From positions 1 to 43,120 of the forward strand of contig JAOAHN010000013.1 in assembly GCA_026415215.1 (NCBI GenBank): a stretch of 43,120 nucleotides of DNA, in the 5' to 3' direction. The translations under genes were made by a program, and so were the position numbers. The notes beneath the pieces are model-generated. The model did not search any database. It was given only the letters and a program-made list of their open reading frames with translations, and was not told the origin of the DNA. Positions 15,064-24,441 of this stretch are shown here, in pieces (the first letter of the stretch is position 1; each line of letters begins with the position of its first letter). This stretch comes from Candidatus Hydrogenedentota bacterium. Its GTDB lineage: Bacteria; Hydrogenedentota; Hydrogenedentia; Hydrogenedentales; Hydrogenedentaceae.

Positions 15064-17550
15064 ATGAATAAAAGACACTCAAGAAGGAATGTTGATGGTG
15101 AAAATGAGAAGAGAATAAATGAGCAATCTATGTTTTCGAATTCTGAAAGGTCATTAAAGGGTAGCGAGCCCTACTATCGAGTTTTGCTTGTACAAGGCAA
15201 TAATTCTTCGTCTTCAAAAGTTTTTCCGCTTGTAGCTGAACACTTAGCAGAATGCCATGTGGATATAGCAAGCTCTATAGGGGATGTCTTTACTTACATT
15301 AAAGTTTTTATTCCTGACTGCTTGATTATAGATTTTTGCATTGGTTTGAAAGAGACCTTGACTCTTTGCCGTTATTGGCGAACAAATCCGAGCACATCCA
15401 GAACGCCTATATTACTTTTACTCGAGGATGAGGTATCGACAGAGCAGAAGCTTGAGTTGCTTGCAGGAGGGGTAGATGATTTTTTGAGTTCTAATTGTGA
15501 CACAGCGGAAGCTATGGCAAGGATTAGAGTGCTTATTAGGACTAAGCAAGCGGAGGTCGGTCTATGGGAGACGAACAAGAAATTACTGGACCTTGCGGAA
15601 GAGAGGTCAAAAGCATTGTTTATATATGATGAACTTAACCGTTTTTTGATAGAGAATTCAAGCGATCCTATTCTTGTGTTTGAACTTAGCGAGGAAATTG
15701 GAAATAGTAGATTCATAGATGTGAATTCGGTAGCGTGTTTAATAACAAATTTTACAAGGGACGAGTTTTTGAGTTTGAGATTAAAGGATATAGTCCCCGA
15801 AGATAGAATAGAGGGAATCTATGGGAGAATAGAGAGTATTCTGAAGCATCAACAAGTTTCTTTTGAAACCGTAATACTTACCAAGGATGGGAGGAAAGTT
15901 CCTGTGGATGTTTATGCCAGGGCGTTTGAGTCGGACTCTATGCGGTATATCGTTGCGATAGGGAAAATTATGGAAGATGGAACAGTAAGTTCAGAAAAAG
16001 TATCTGAAAGTATTGCGAGATATAGAATACTTGCTGCACAAACGGGAATGTTAATATATGATTGCAATCTACACACGGGCAAAATTAAGTGGGGAGGGGC
16101 TTTTACACAGGTTACTGGCTATTCACTCCGAGAGCTCGAGTTGATGCATTATCCCCGGTGGCTGAATAACATTCATCCGGATGATTTACCGATGGTCAAG
16201 TCACAGGTAGAAAAAGCAAAGCAGGAGATTGGGAAGTTCAGAATTGAGTATAGACTTAAGCACAAGAACGGTGAATATAAATATGTAGAGGATCAGGGAG
16301 TTATTTTACCAGATGCATCGGGTGATGCATATAGGATTCTCGGGTCAATAAAGGATATAACTGTACAAAAAAAGGAAGAGGAAGAGAGACGCAGGGCAGA
16401 ACAGCAAATTCAGCATTCACAGAGACTTGAGAGCCTCGGTGTTTTGGCCGGAGGTATTGCCCACGACTTTAATAATTTGCTTGCAGTAATTATAGGCTTT
16501 ACAGAAATGGCGTTGAATGAACTACCTAAAAAGTCCCCTTTATATGAGGATCTTTCTGAAGTTCTTCAGGCAGCTAATAGAGCGAGGGATCTGGTGAGAC
16601 AAATATTGGCTTTCAGTAGGCAGACAGGAGAAGAAATTTCGCCTATTTACTTGCATGTTATAGCGCGAGAAGTTATGAAAATGTTAAGAGCAACTACTCC
16701 ACCTAATATAGAAATCATAGATAATGTTAGTGTCCATTCCGGGGCTATAATGGGCAATCCTGCTCAGATCCATCAGGTAGTAATTAATTATTGCACTAAT
16801 GCTATTCAAGCAATGCCTAATGGCGGTAAACTTGAGATTGAGGTTAAAGATGTTACACTTGGAAAAGAAGCGTCCAGTATCCACCCAAAACTTGCCCCAG
16901 GAGCTTATGTAAGGCTTGTTGTTAGGGATACTGGCCACGGAATGGAACAACACATTTTGGAAAGAATATTCGACCCATTCTTTACCACTAAAAAGCCAGG
17001 AGAAGGTACTGGGATGGGATTAGCAGTAGTTCATGGGATAGTTACTGCACATGGAGGGACAATTGTAGTGGAAAGTAAACCTGGGTTGGGCTCGACATTT
17101 TATACATATTTTCCAAGGATAGATAATCCCATTATAACTGAGAAGACAATTGATGAGGGTTCATATTCAGGTAATGAGAGGATACTATTTGTGGATGATG
17201 AAGAGTCAGTGTGTAGGTTAGGAAAGAGAATCCTTTCTCAAATGGGGTACCAAGTGGAGGTATATAGAAATCCTCTTTCCGCCCTTGCAACATTTACAAA
17301 GTTCCCCGAGAGATTTGACCTTGTAGTCACAGACCAGGCAATGCCTAAAATGTCGGGAGAGGTATTGGCAAAGTGGATTAAGGAATTGAGGCCGGACATT
17401 CCGATAATACTTTTTACAGGGTTCAGTAGTGAGTGGACACAGGAAGAACTCGCTAAGGCGGGCATAGATGAGTTAGTTTTGAAACCTATCATCGCAAGAG
17501 ATCTTGCCAAAAGAATAAGAAAAGTATTGGATAAAAAGAAGTCTTCTTAA
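15064..17550 (+). CDS. Hybrid sensor histidine kinase (REC-PAS-PAS-HisKA-HATPase-REC)
   Basis: An 828-residue cytoplasmic kinase with no membrane helices. Order: N-terminal receiver-like domain (about 38-160), PAS (about 190-300), PAS with PAC (about 320-435; LKHKNGEYKYVEDQG), HisKA with H-box LAGGIAHDFNN (His467), ATPase domain (N-box QVVINYCTNAIQAM, G1 DTGHGM, F/G2 FDPFFTTKKPGEGTGMGL), then a C-terminal receiver (DD at 711-712, phospho-Asp757, Lys807). The N-terminal receiver keeps an Asp at position 90 (LIIDF) but lacks the acidic pair (VQGNN instead of DDD/E) and the conserved Lys (SSN at that site), so it is probably a degenerate, non-phosphorylated module. The HDFNN class with a terminal receiver resembles CckA-type kinases. 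No separate output regulator lies nearby. AGGAG lies five bases before the ATG. Confidence 0.9.
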   Translation: MNKRHSRRNVDGENEKRINEQSMFSNSERSLKGSEPYYRVLLVQGNNSSSSKVFPLVAEHLAECHVDIASSIGDVFTYIKVFIPDCLIIDFCIGLKETLTLCRYWRTNPSTSRTPILLLLEDEVSTEQKLELLAGGVDDFLSSNCDTAEAMARIRVLIRTKQAEVGLWETNKKLLDLAEERSKALFIYDELNRFLIENSSDPILVFELSEEIGNSRFIDVNSVACLITNFTRDEFLSLRLKDIVPEDRIEGIYGRIESILKHQQVSFETVILTKDGRKVPVDVYARAFESDSMRYIVAIGKIMEDGTVSSEKVSESIARYRILAAQTGMLIYDCNLHTGKIKWGGAFTQVTGYSLRELELMHYPRWLNNIHPDDLPMVKSQVEKAKQEIGKFRIEYRLKHKNGEYKYVEDQGVILPDASGDAYRILGSIKDITVQKKEEEERRRAEQQIQHSQRLESLGVLAGGIAHDFNNLLAVIIGFTEMALNELPKKSPLYEDLSEVLQAANRARDLVRQILAFSRQTGEEISPIYLHVIAREVMKMLRATTPPNIEIIDNVSVHSGAIMGNPAQIHQVVINYCTNAIQAMPNGGKLEIEVKDVTLGKEASSIHPKLAPGAYVRLVVRDTGHGMEQHILERIFDPFFTTKKPGEGTGMGLAVVHGIVTAHGGTIVVESKPGLGSTFYTYFPRIDNPIITEKTIDEGSYSGNERILFVDDEESVCRLGKRILSQMGYQVEVYRNPLSALATFTKFPERFDLVVTDQAMPKMSGEVLAKWIKELRPDIPIILFTGFSSEWTQEELAKAGIDELVLKPIIARDLAKRIRKVLDKKKSS

Positions 17551-17636
17551 TCACTCCCCGTGAAGATAGTTTCTCTTTCTGGAATTTTTCACTGTCAAGT
17601 ATTGTTTTTTCTATTAGTATTGAGAGGGAGTAGAGA

Positions 17637-19121
17637 ATGGAAGAAAAATTAATAGATAGAGATACAAAAAATGAAGTTGATGATTCAATGTTAACTATTG
17701 AGGAATTTGTTAATAAAGAGTATGAGTACGGATGGGTTGCTCCTATTGAAGAGGAGTTATTTCCTAAAGGTCTAAATGAGGAGATAATCCGTAAGATATC
17801 AGAGAGAAAAGGGGAGCCAGAGTGGATGACTGAATGGAGATTAAATTCTTATAGGCTGTGGCTAAATATGAAAGAGCCAAGGTGGGCAAATATAAGATAC
17901 GATACTCCTAACTTTCAAGATATTAGGTATTTCGCTGCGCCAAAAATGAGGAATAAACCACAAAGTGTAGATGATATAGAGCCGGAAATTCTAATGACTT
18001 TTGAGAAACTTGGAATTCCTCTTGAGGAGCAAAAAAGGTTACTTGGAATAGCAGTAGATGCGGTACTGGACAGCGTTTCTGTGGCAACTACTCATAAAGA
18101 GATTTTGAGCAAGTTCGGGATAATATTTTGTTCCATGTCTGAAGCTATTAGGGAGTACCCGGAGTTAGTGCAAAGGTATCTGGGCTCGGTGGTTCCTCCG
18201 AGCGATAATTTTTACGCAGCTCTTAACTCAGCTGTGTTTAGTGATGGTTCTTTTGTGTATGTTCCCAAAGGTGTTAAGTGTCCTATGGATTTATCAACAT
18301 ATTTTAGGATAAATGCTTCTGAAACAGGTCAGTTTGAGCGAACATTGATTATTGCTGACGAGGGAGCTGAGGTAAGCTATCTCGAGGGCTGTACCGCCCC
18401 TATCAGGAAAGAGAATCAACTTCATGCAGCTGTGGTGGAGCTCATAGCCCACAAGAATGCTGTTATTAAATATTCAACTGTTCAAAATTGGTATGCAGGA
18501 GATAGAGAGGGTAGGGGAGGAATATATAACTTCGTTACCAAGAGGGGTAAGTGTTTAGGAGAGAATTCAAGAATTTCTTGGACTCAAGTAGAAACAGGTT
18601 CAGCAATCACTTGGAAATATCCGAGTTGTATTTTACAGGGAGACAATTCAGTGGGAGAGTTTTATTCTGTTGCACTTACTCGGAATTATCAGCAGGCAGA
18701 TACAGGGACCAAGATGATACACATAGGTAGGAACACACGAAGCACGATTATTAGCAAGACGATATCGGCAGGGTACAGTCAGAATACATACCGTGGATTA
18801 GTGAGAGTAATGCCGAAAGCTGAGAATGCACGAAACTATACTCAGTGCGACTCTCTTTTGATGGGTAATAAATGTGGAGCTCATACATTCCCACATCTTG
18901 ATGTTAGAAATCCTACGGCGCAGGTAGAACATGAAGCTACCACATCGAAGATTAATGAGGAGCAGTTGTTCTATTGTAGAAGTAGGGGGATAAAAACTGA
19001 GAATGCAATTTCACTGGTAGTGAATGGTTTTTGTAAGGAAGTTTTTGAGCATTTGCCAATGGAGTTTGCTGTGGAGGCAACGAGGTTATTAAGCATAAGT
19101 TTAGAAGGAAGTGTAGGATGA
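17637..19121 (+). CDS. sufB: Fe-S cluster assembly protein SufB
   Basis: Scaffold subunit of the SufBCD complex in the cytoplasm, where Fe-S clusters are built. It is 494 residues, matching E. coli SufB (495). Near the N-terminus it has [12 protein letters not shown] in place of the usual YKYGF segment, then the beta-helix core with [18 protein letters not shown] and [20 protein letters not shown]. Late in the protein, [17 protein letters not shown] contains the Cys equivalent to E. coli Cys405, and EHEATTSKI the Glu equivalent to Glu434, both needed for cluster formation. It is first gene of sufBCDSU; its stop overlaps the sufC start by four bases. A GGGAG ribosome site lies upstream. I see no IscR/Fur/SufR-type operator that I could defend in the 86-base leader. 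Confidence 0.97.
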   Translation: MEEKLIDRDTKNEVDDSMLTIEEFVNKEYEYGWVAPIEEELFPKGLNEEIIRKISERKGEPEWMTEWRLNSYRLWLNMKEPRWANIRYDTPNFQDIRYFAAPKMRNKPQSVDDIEPEILMTFEKLGIPLEEQKRLLGIAVDAVLDSVSVATTHKEILSKFGIIFCSMSEAIREYPELVQRYLGSVVPPSDNFYAALNSAVFSDGSFVYVPKGVKCPMDLSTYFRINASETGQFERTLIIADEGAEVSYLEGCTAPIRKENQLHAAVVELIAHKNAVIKYSTVQNWYAGDREGRGGIYNFVTKRGKCLGENSRISWTQVETGSAITWKYPSCILQGDNSVGEFYSVALTRNYQQADTGTKMIHIGRNTRSTIISKTISAGYSQNTYRGLVRVMPKAENARNYTQCDSLLMGNKCGAHTFPHLDVRNPTAQVEHEATTSKINEEQLFYCRSRGIKTENAISLVVNGFCKEVFEHLPMEFAVEATRLLSISLEGSVG

Positions 19122-19879
19122 GTTTATTAGAAATCAGAAATTTAAAAGTTTCCATTGATGCGAAATCGATATTGAGAGGGATTTCCTTAAAAGTCGGAAA
19201 GGGAGAAGTCCATGCTATTATGGGACCCAACGGTTCAGGGAAGAGTACCCTTGCTCAGGTGATAGCAGGTAATGAGAGTTACGAGGTAGAGGATGGAAGT
19301 GAAATTTTGTTCGAGGGGCAAAGTATCCTGGATTGGTCGCCTGAGGAAAGAGCACAGAGAGGAATATTTGTGGCTTTTCAGTATCCTGTAGAGATTCCCG
19401 GGTTGTCTAATCTTGAATTTCTTCAGTCAGCGGTGAATGAGAAAAGGAAGTCGCGGGGAGAATCCCCTATAGACTTATGGGATTTTGAAAAGATGCTTAG
19501 AGAGAAAATGGAGGAAGTTGGACTGAATCCGGATTTTGTAGAGCGTTCGGTTAACGAGGGTTTTTCTGGTGGGGAGAAAAAGAGGAATGAAATAGTTCAG
19601 ATGGCGATACTTCAACCCGTTCTTGCTGTTTTGGATGAGACAGATTCAGGGCTCGATATAGATGCCCTAAAATCGGTTGCTGAGGGGGTAAATAAAATGA
19701 GGTCACCTGAAAGAGGCTTTCTTGTAATAACCCACTATCAAAGGCTATTGAACTACTTAAAACCTGATTATGTTCATGTTTTGTATAATGGCAGGATAGT
19801 TAAGTCGGGTAGTTTCCAGTTAGCAATTGAATTAGAACAAAGAGGTTATGATTGGTTAAAAGACGAAGTAGTTGTATAA
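19118..19879 (+). CDS. sufC: Fe-S cluster assembly ATPase SufC
   Basis: Soluble ABC-type ATPase that drives conformational change in the SufBCD scaffold. It is 253 residues (E. coli 248). Walker A is GPNGSGKST (about residues 35-43), the family's characteristic signature loop is [10 protein letters not shown], Walker B is [12 protein letters not shown], and [20 protein letters not shown] carries the switch His. The start ATG sits in the ATGA overlap with sufB, implying coupled translation and a fixed ratio of the two subunits. Confidence 0.97.
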   Translation: MSLLEIRNLKVSIDAKSILRGISLKVGKGEVHAIMGPNGSGKSTLAQVIAGNESYEVEDGSEILFEGQSILDWSPEERAQRGIFVAFQYPVEIPGLSNLEFLQSAVNEKRKSRGESPIDLWDFEKMLREKMEEVGLNPDFVERSVNEGFSGGEKKRNEIVQMAILQPVLAVLDETDSGLDIDALKSVAEGVNKMRSPERGFLVITHYQRLLNYLKPDYVHVLYNGRIVKSGSFQLAIELEQRGYDWLKDEVVV

Positions 19880-19899
19880 ATTAATTGAGAGGTTTATCC

Positions 19900-21228
19900 A
19901 TGAGCAACGGTGTTTTGCAATCTGATAGCAGAAAGCGACTTCTACCAATTGAAGTGCCGTATAAGTATAGTGAGAATAAATCTCTGCCGGATTGGTTTAG
20001 GAAGATAATCAAGGATGGACTGTCTGCTATTGAAGAGTTGCCTATACCGGATTCTAAGACGGAGGGATGGAGAGAAACTAATGTAAGTCTTTTTTTTAAT
20101 AACAGGTTAAAGTGGCAACATTTATATTTTTGTCAAGATATTGGGGGGGTGAAAATACCATTAATATTTTCTGATAACTTTCCACCTAATGTAATATATT
20201 TTAATAGAAGAGTGAACAAAGATGGGGCAATCGAATTAGAAAAGAAAGGCGTGTCCATCTATACCCTGAGTCAGAGAAACTTTGGTGAAGACAGTTTTTT
20301 AAAGACACTTCTAATCAGTGAGAAAGAATCGAGACATATTTTTGAATCTGTCTCGCGAGCTTTTTTGTTTGATGGTTTAGTTATAGAAGTGCCTGACAAT
20401 TTGGTCGTTGAAGATCCAATAAATATATATTTTCCGGTTCCAGAGATAAAAAATCATGTTATAGATACACCTTGGCTTTTCTTAATGGTGGGTAGCAATT
20501 CTCAAGTAAGCATTTCGGTGCACTACCTGGATGAGCGAGAAGATGTATCTAATCCAATTTGGGTAAATGCAAGTGAAATAATAAGCTTGAGTCACAATGC
20601 CCATTTGAAATTTCTATCCTCTATTTCAGGGAGTTCAAGTACATATAGGTATATGTCTACTGCTATCCAATTAAGACGGGACAGTAGCGTTTCTTATAAC
20701 TCCCTTATGATGAGTGGCAAGTTTGTTAGGTCAGAATTGAACTTGGAATTAAGGGGAGAAAACATTCTCTCATTGATAAATGGTGTATCTTTGAATGAGA
20801 GTAATAATCATTCTGAAACTCAGCAATTAATAGAGCATCTTCAGTCAAATTGCATGAGCAGAATAAACTGGAGAGGTATCGGAAAGGATGAAAGCAAGAC
20901 TTTATATAGGGGCAAGATTTATATTGCTCCTAATGCCCAGAAGTCCGATTCTATCCAGCTTTTCAAGGGATTATCTTTGTCTGATAAGGCTGTTGTAGAT
21001 GCGAAACCTCAATTAGAAATATATGCGGATGATGTAAGGTGTACTCACGGTGCTACGGTAGGTCCACCTCCTCAAGATTTGCTTTTCTACTTTCGAGCAA
21101 GAGGAATAGATGCAAAAAAAGCCAAGAACCTCTTGCTCTCTGCTTTTGTGAGACAGATTCTGGCGGAGATTCCTTTTAGAAATGTAGAGAACTTGATAAA
21201 AAGGTATTTAGAAGTCCTATATGATTGA
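19900..21228 (+). CDS. sufD: Fe-S cluster assembly protein SufD
   Basis: SufB paralogue that pairs with it in the scaffold. About 442 residues. The N-terminal helical part includes KTEGWRETNVS (equivalent to the EEWKYT-type segment), and the C-terminal beta-helix part has YADDVRCTHGATVGPP. That His corresponds to E. coli SufD His360, which is needed for cluster assembly together with SufB Cys405. SufD is always more divergent than SufB, and that holds here. I chose the ATG at 19900, with GAGAGG ending seven bases upstream, instead of the in-frame TTG at 19885 that overlaps that site. Its last eight bases overlap the start of sufS. Confidence 0.94.
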   Translation: MSNGVLQSDSRKRLLPIEVPYKYSENKSLPDWFRKIIKDGLSAIEELPIPDSKTEGWRETNVSLFFNNRLKWQHLYFCQDIGGVKIPLIFSDNFPPNVIYFNRRVNKDGAIELEKKGVSIYTLSQRNFGEDSFLKTLLISEKESRHIFESVSRAFLFDGLVIEVPDNLVVEDPINIYFPVPEIKNHVIDTPWLFLMVGSNSQVSISVHYLDEREDVSNPIWVNASEIISLSHNAHLKFLSSISGSSSTYRYMSTAIQLRRDSSVSYNSLMMSGKFVRSELNLELRGENILSLINGVSLNESNNHSETQQLIEHLQSNCMSRINWRGIGKDESKTLYRGKIYIAPNAQKSDSIQLFKGLSLSDKAVVDAKPQLEIYADDVRCTHGATVGPPPQDLLFYFRARGIDAKKAKNLLLSAFVRQILAEIPFRNVENLIKRYLEVLYD

Positions 21229-22531
21229 GCCACTATATATAAAGTCAAGAGAAGGATTGTCTACGGGTCCGAATATAGGGAAATCTCGGACTGCGGTAGA
21301 GTATCTGGCTCGTAAAATTGGACTTGAGACTTTGAGGAGTAATTTCCCTATTCTTGGAATCTCGGTAAGGGGTAAACCTCTCGTTTATCTCGATAATGCA
21401 GCTACTACCCAAAAACCACAAATGCTAATAGATGCTGTGAATAGATACTATTCAAGAGAAAATGCTAATGTGCATAGAGGAATCCATTACCTTAGTGAGA
21501 AGCTCACCGATAGATACGAGGAAGTTCGAACTAAGGTGAGGGGATTCATAGGAGCCAAGGTAGATTGTGAGATAGTCTTTACAAAGGGAACGACGGAAGG
21601 TATAAATCTAATAGCAAGTTCTTTTGCACTCCCAAGGCTTAAGCAGGGGGATGAGATTTTAGTTACCTATATGGAGCATCACTCTAATCTGATCCCATGG
21701 CAGATTGTTGCTCAGAAGAGTGGAGCAAAACTTAGAGTTTTACCAATCACTGATGATGGATTGTTGGACTTGTCTTACATTGATGAGTTTCTTTCTGATA
21801 GAACTAAGATATTTGCTTTTACTTATGTGTCTAATGTTTTGGGTACTATTAATCCAGTTAGAGATTTGACTAAAAGAGCGCATGAAGTAGGGGCAGTCGT
21901 GATAATAGATGGTGCCCAAGCTATTGCCCATCTCCCCGTGAATGTTCAGGAAATAGATTGTGATTTCTTTGTAGCTTCAGGGCATAAGATGTATGGACCT
22001 ACTGGTATTGGGATATTGTATGGAAAGGCTCCTATTTTGAGTGAGATGGAACCTTATCAGACTGGTGGTAGTATGATATTGAATGTAAAGTTGGATAATA
22101 CAATTTATGCCCATATACCGCATAAGTTTGAAGCAGGAACACCAAATATAGAAGGGGTGATAGGATTAGGAAGTGCTATTGATTTCTTGAACTCAGTGGG
22201 CATGTATAATATTAGTGCATACGAGGAGGCTCTGGTCTCTTACGCATATCAGAGACTTTTAGAGGTACCGGGGATAAATATTGTAGGACCTTTTGAGCCG
22301 AGAACTGGAGTATTATCTTTTACAATGGACTGTGCTCATCCACATGATATAAGTCAAATATTGGATGAAGAGGGCATAGCTATAAGAGCGGGACACCATT
22401 GTGCTCAGCCTTTGATGGAGAGATTGGGTCTTCCTGCTACTGCAAGGGCCTCTTTTGCTATATACAATTCGGTGGAAGAAGTAGATTTGTTAATAAAGGC
22501 GTTACATAAAGTTAGGAAGATTTTTGGATGA
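21221..22531 (+). CDS. sufS: Cysteine desulfurase SufS
   Basis: PLP enzyme that takes sulfur from cysteine and passes it as persulfide to SufU. It is 436 residues. The core begins at PLVYLDNAATTQKP; the PLP Lys is K256 (ASGHKMYGPTGIG), and the persulfide Cys is C394 in AIRAGHHCAQPLM, the short-loop form typical of type II (SufS) enzymes. The protein has about 30 extra N-terminal residues before the usual NFPILG start. They may be real or may reflect a downstream non-ATG start; the ATG used overlaps sufD by eight bases, which fits coupled translation. Confidence 0.95.
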   Translation: MIEPLYIKSREGLSTGPNIGKSRTAVEYLARKIGLETLRSNFPILGISVRGKPLVYLDNAATTQKPQMLIDAVNRYYSRENANVHRGIHYLSEKLTDRYEEVRTKVRGFIGAKVDCEIVFTKGTTEGINLIASSFALPRLKQGDEILVTYMEHHSNLIPWQIVAQKSGAKLRVLPITDDGLLDLSYIDEFLSDRTKIFAFTYVSNVLGTINPVRDLTKRAHEVGAVVIIDGAQAIAHLPVNVQEIDCDFFVASGHKMYGPTGIGILYGKAPILSEMEPYQTGGSMILNVKLDNTIYAHIPHKFEAGTPNIEGVIGLGSAIDFLNSVGMYNISAYEEALVSYAYQRLLEVPGINIVGPFEPRTGVLSFTMDCAHPHDISQILDEEGIAIRAGHHCAQPLMERLGLPATARASFAIYNSVEEVDLLIKALHKVRKIFG

Positions 22532-22980
22532 GCAGTAGGGGTCTCTACGAAAAGATTTTACTTGACCATGCAAAGAACCCTCGAAACTTTAAAGTTCCAG
22601 AAGTGTTTGATGTAAAACTTGAAGGGTTTAATCCTCTCTGTGGAGACCAGTTCACATTTTATTTGGTTTTCGACGGAGATTCTATAGAACAAGTTTACTT
22701 CCATGGAAACGGTTGTGCTGTTTCAAAAGCTTCCGCGTCGATTCTTACGACGCTATTGGAAGGGAAATCTAAAAGGGAAGCGTTGAATATTATCGAATCA
22801 TTTATTAAGATTATGAAAACCTCTCCCAATGAAAAAATTGATGAGGATAAATTGGGTAAAATGGCTGTATTAGTTGGAGTTAGAGAATTCCCTGTAAGAA
22901 TAAAGTGTGCTACACTTCCCTGGCATACTGTTGAAAAGATTATTCAGGGAGAGACTCATTCAGTAGTATCAACAGAATGA
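22528..22980 (+). CDS. sufU: SufU-type zinc sulfurtransferase for Fe-S assembly
   Basis: A 150-residue IscU-fold protein of the SufU group. It keeps the three Cys and one Asp that bind zinc in SufU: C38 and D40 (NPLCGDQ), C63 (GNGCAVSKAS) and C127 (IKCATLPWHT). The insertion between the second and third Cys (about 64 residues) is longer than in IscU, as expected for SufU. Role: accepts persulfide sulfur from SufS and hands it to SufBCD, replacing SufE. The ATGA overlap with sufS and the AGGAAG site upstream support coupled translation. It is the last gene of the suf operon; a strong hairpin follows the stop by two bases. Confidence 0.94.
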   Translation: MSSRGLYEKILLDHAKNPRNFKVPEVFDVKLEGFNPLCGDQFTFYLVFDGDSIEQVYFHGNGCAVSKASASILTTLLEGKSKREALNIIESFIKIMKTSPNEKIDEDKLGKMAVLVGVREFPVRIKCATLPWHTVEKIIQGETHSVVSTE

Positions 22981-22982
22981 AA

Positions 22983-23010
22983 ATTCCTGGGAGGATTTCC
23001 TCCCAGGAAT
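22983..23010. terminator. Bidirectional hairpin terminator between sufU and the Gfo/Idh/MocA gene
   Basis: A perfect 13-bp inverted repeat (ATTCCTGGGAGGA at 22983-22995 with its complement at 22998-23010) lies between two converging genes. Nine G-C or C-G pairs lie in the middle of the stem. On the minus strand the stem is followed by TTTTC; on the plus strand the following sequence is only AT-rich. It therefore probably ends both transcripts, better on the minus strand. Confidence 0.78.
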
Positions 23011-23034
23011 ATAAAGATTTGGACTTTATAAGAA

Positions 23035-24279
23035 TTACCCTTCCCTAATTTCCCTCTTTGAATGGTCGTAAATTTGTCTCTTTCCAGTGTCATACGCAAT
23101 CATAGCCATGATGCATGCTACGGAATGCTGGTAACCAGCGTCTATGTTGGCATTAGGTTCTTTGCCTGTTCTCATGCATTGTAGCCAGTCGAGGATGTGA
23201 TCCGGTCTCTCGATGGGCTCTATTTCAATTTTTTCTTTAAGTGCGTCAGTCTTTTTGAAAGCACCGTCCGGGAGAAGAATAGGATTATTCCAATCTTGTA
23301 AATCCATCAACCCCTGGTTACCAAATATTTTAAAGGTGTTTCCTGCACCGTTGCCGAAATTGGTTGAATAAGAGACCATGAATCCTTCTGGGTATGTCCA
23401 CAATACTTGGATGTGGTCAGGGCATGTAAATTTGTACTCATCTATCCAGGTATATATCCCTCCTGAGCACACTGCTGTGGAGGGGAATTGTGCCCCAGTT
23501 ATATAGTGAACCAAATCGATGAAGTGGCTTCCCCATCCTGGGACTGCTCCGTCAGAAAATTCTCGGTAACCATACCAACCCGAGCAAAAGACAGGGTCAA
23601 AAGGCTTGTCTGTGACTCCGGAGGTAAACTCTTTCCAGTCCACATCTTCAGGTTTTAGGTCTTTTCTTATTCTTGGATACCAGTAAGGGCGGGCATCATT
23701 TCTACATTGCTCTACTCTTGATACCCTACCTAATATACCCGTTTTGTAGACCTCCCTTGCTCCCGTGAAGCTTGGATAACTTCTTAGCTGTGTTCCAATC
23801 TGCACGACCACTTTGTTTTCTTTTACTGCGTCGTATGCTGAGATTAACTCTTTCATATTTTTTGCAAGGGGCTTTTCGCAATAAGCGTGTTTTTTTGCTT
23901 TTGCAGCAGCTTCGAGATGTAGACAGTGAACATGGTCTGCAGAAGAAATTACAACTGCATCAACTGGCGTTTTTTCAATCAAATCCCTGTATGAAACAAA
24001 TTGTAAAGCGTCTCTACCGTATACATCTTTAACCATTTTTGCCATTTGTTCACGCTTTTCTTTCCATGGATCACACACAGCAATAATTTCTACATTCTCT
24101 TTATCTTTATAAGCACTTATTTGTTTGAAGTGGTCATGGGACCTTCCTCCACATCCAATCATCCCAATTCTAATTCTGTCGTTTGCTCCGGCAATGCGAG
24201 AATAGCTCAGGGCAGAGAGTGCCACAGCAGTGCCTACAGTTGCAGATTTTAGGAATTCCCTACGAGATTTCTTTTGCAT
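23035..24279 (-). CDS. Tat-exported Gfo/Idh/MocA family oxidoreductase
   Basis: NAD(P)-dependent sugar dehydrogenase-like protein, 414 residues. The N-terminus KSRREFLKSATVG is a full twin-arginine signal (S-R-R-x-F-L-K) before a hydrophobic stretch, so it is exported folded, with cofactor, to the periplasm. The Rossmann domain starts RIRIGMIGCGGR, with DPW after strand 2; the CEKPLAKN motif (catalytic-site Lys) is present, and the C-terminal Gfo/Idh domain follows (GWGSHFIDLVHYITGAQFP). Such Tat-borne members are abundant in Planctomycetes, Lentisphaerae and Bacteroidetes and are thought to act on glycans, but substrates are mostly unknown. A strong GGAGG ribosome site lies eight bases before the ATG, and it has its own consensus promoter. 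Confidence 0.92.
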   Translation of the reverse strand: MQKKSRREFLKSATVGTAVALSALSYSRIAGANDRIRIGMIGCGGRSHDHFKQISAYKDKENVEIIAVCDPWKEKREQMAKMVKDVYGRDALQFVSYRDLIEKTPVDAVVISSADHVHCLHLEAAAKAKKHAYCEKPLAKNMKELISAYDAVKENKVVVQIGTQLRSYPSFTGAREVYKTGILGRVSRVEQCRNDARPYWYPRIRKDLKPEDVDWKEFTSGVTDKPFDPVFCSGWYGYREFSDGAVPGWGSHFIDLVHYITGAQFPSTAVCSGGIYTWIDEYKFTCPDHIQVLWTYPEGFMVSYSTNFGNGAGNTFKIFGNQGLMDLQDWNNPILLPDGAFKKTDALKEKIEIEPIERPDHILDWLQCMRTGKEPNANIDAGYQHSVACIMAMIAYDTGKRQIYDHSKREIREG

Positions 24280-24337
24280 AGATTTTCCTCCTCTAAATTT
24301 ATTTTTAGAGAATTGCAGATTCTACGATTAGGTATAC

Positions 24338-24365
24338 ATTATAGCACCAGTTCTCATTGTTACAA
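24338..24365 (-). promoter_or_regulatory. Sigma-70-type promoter for the Gfo/Idh/MocA gene
   Basis: On the minus strand a -35 box TTGTAA (24365-24360) and a perfect -10 box TATAAT (24343-24338) are 16 bases apart. The start would fall near 24331, giving a leader of about 50 bases that includes the GGAGG site. Confidence 0.7.
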
Positions 24366-24441
24366 AAAGCATTATAGAACTGAGAGATATTCTTCGTGAT
24401 AAAATTACTAATCAAAAAATATTTTAGATGAGGAAATGATT

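Noticed and set aside
24383-24405. Promoter for the SIS-isomerase operon in the 24380-24441 leader
   Set aside because: Several AT-rich hexamers are present, but none has a -35 partner at acceptable spacing.
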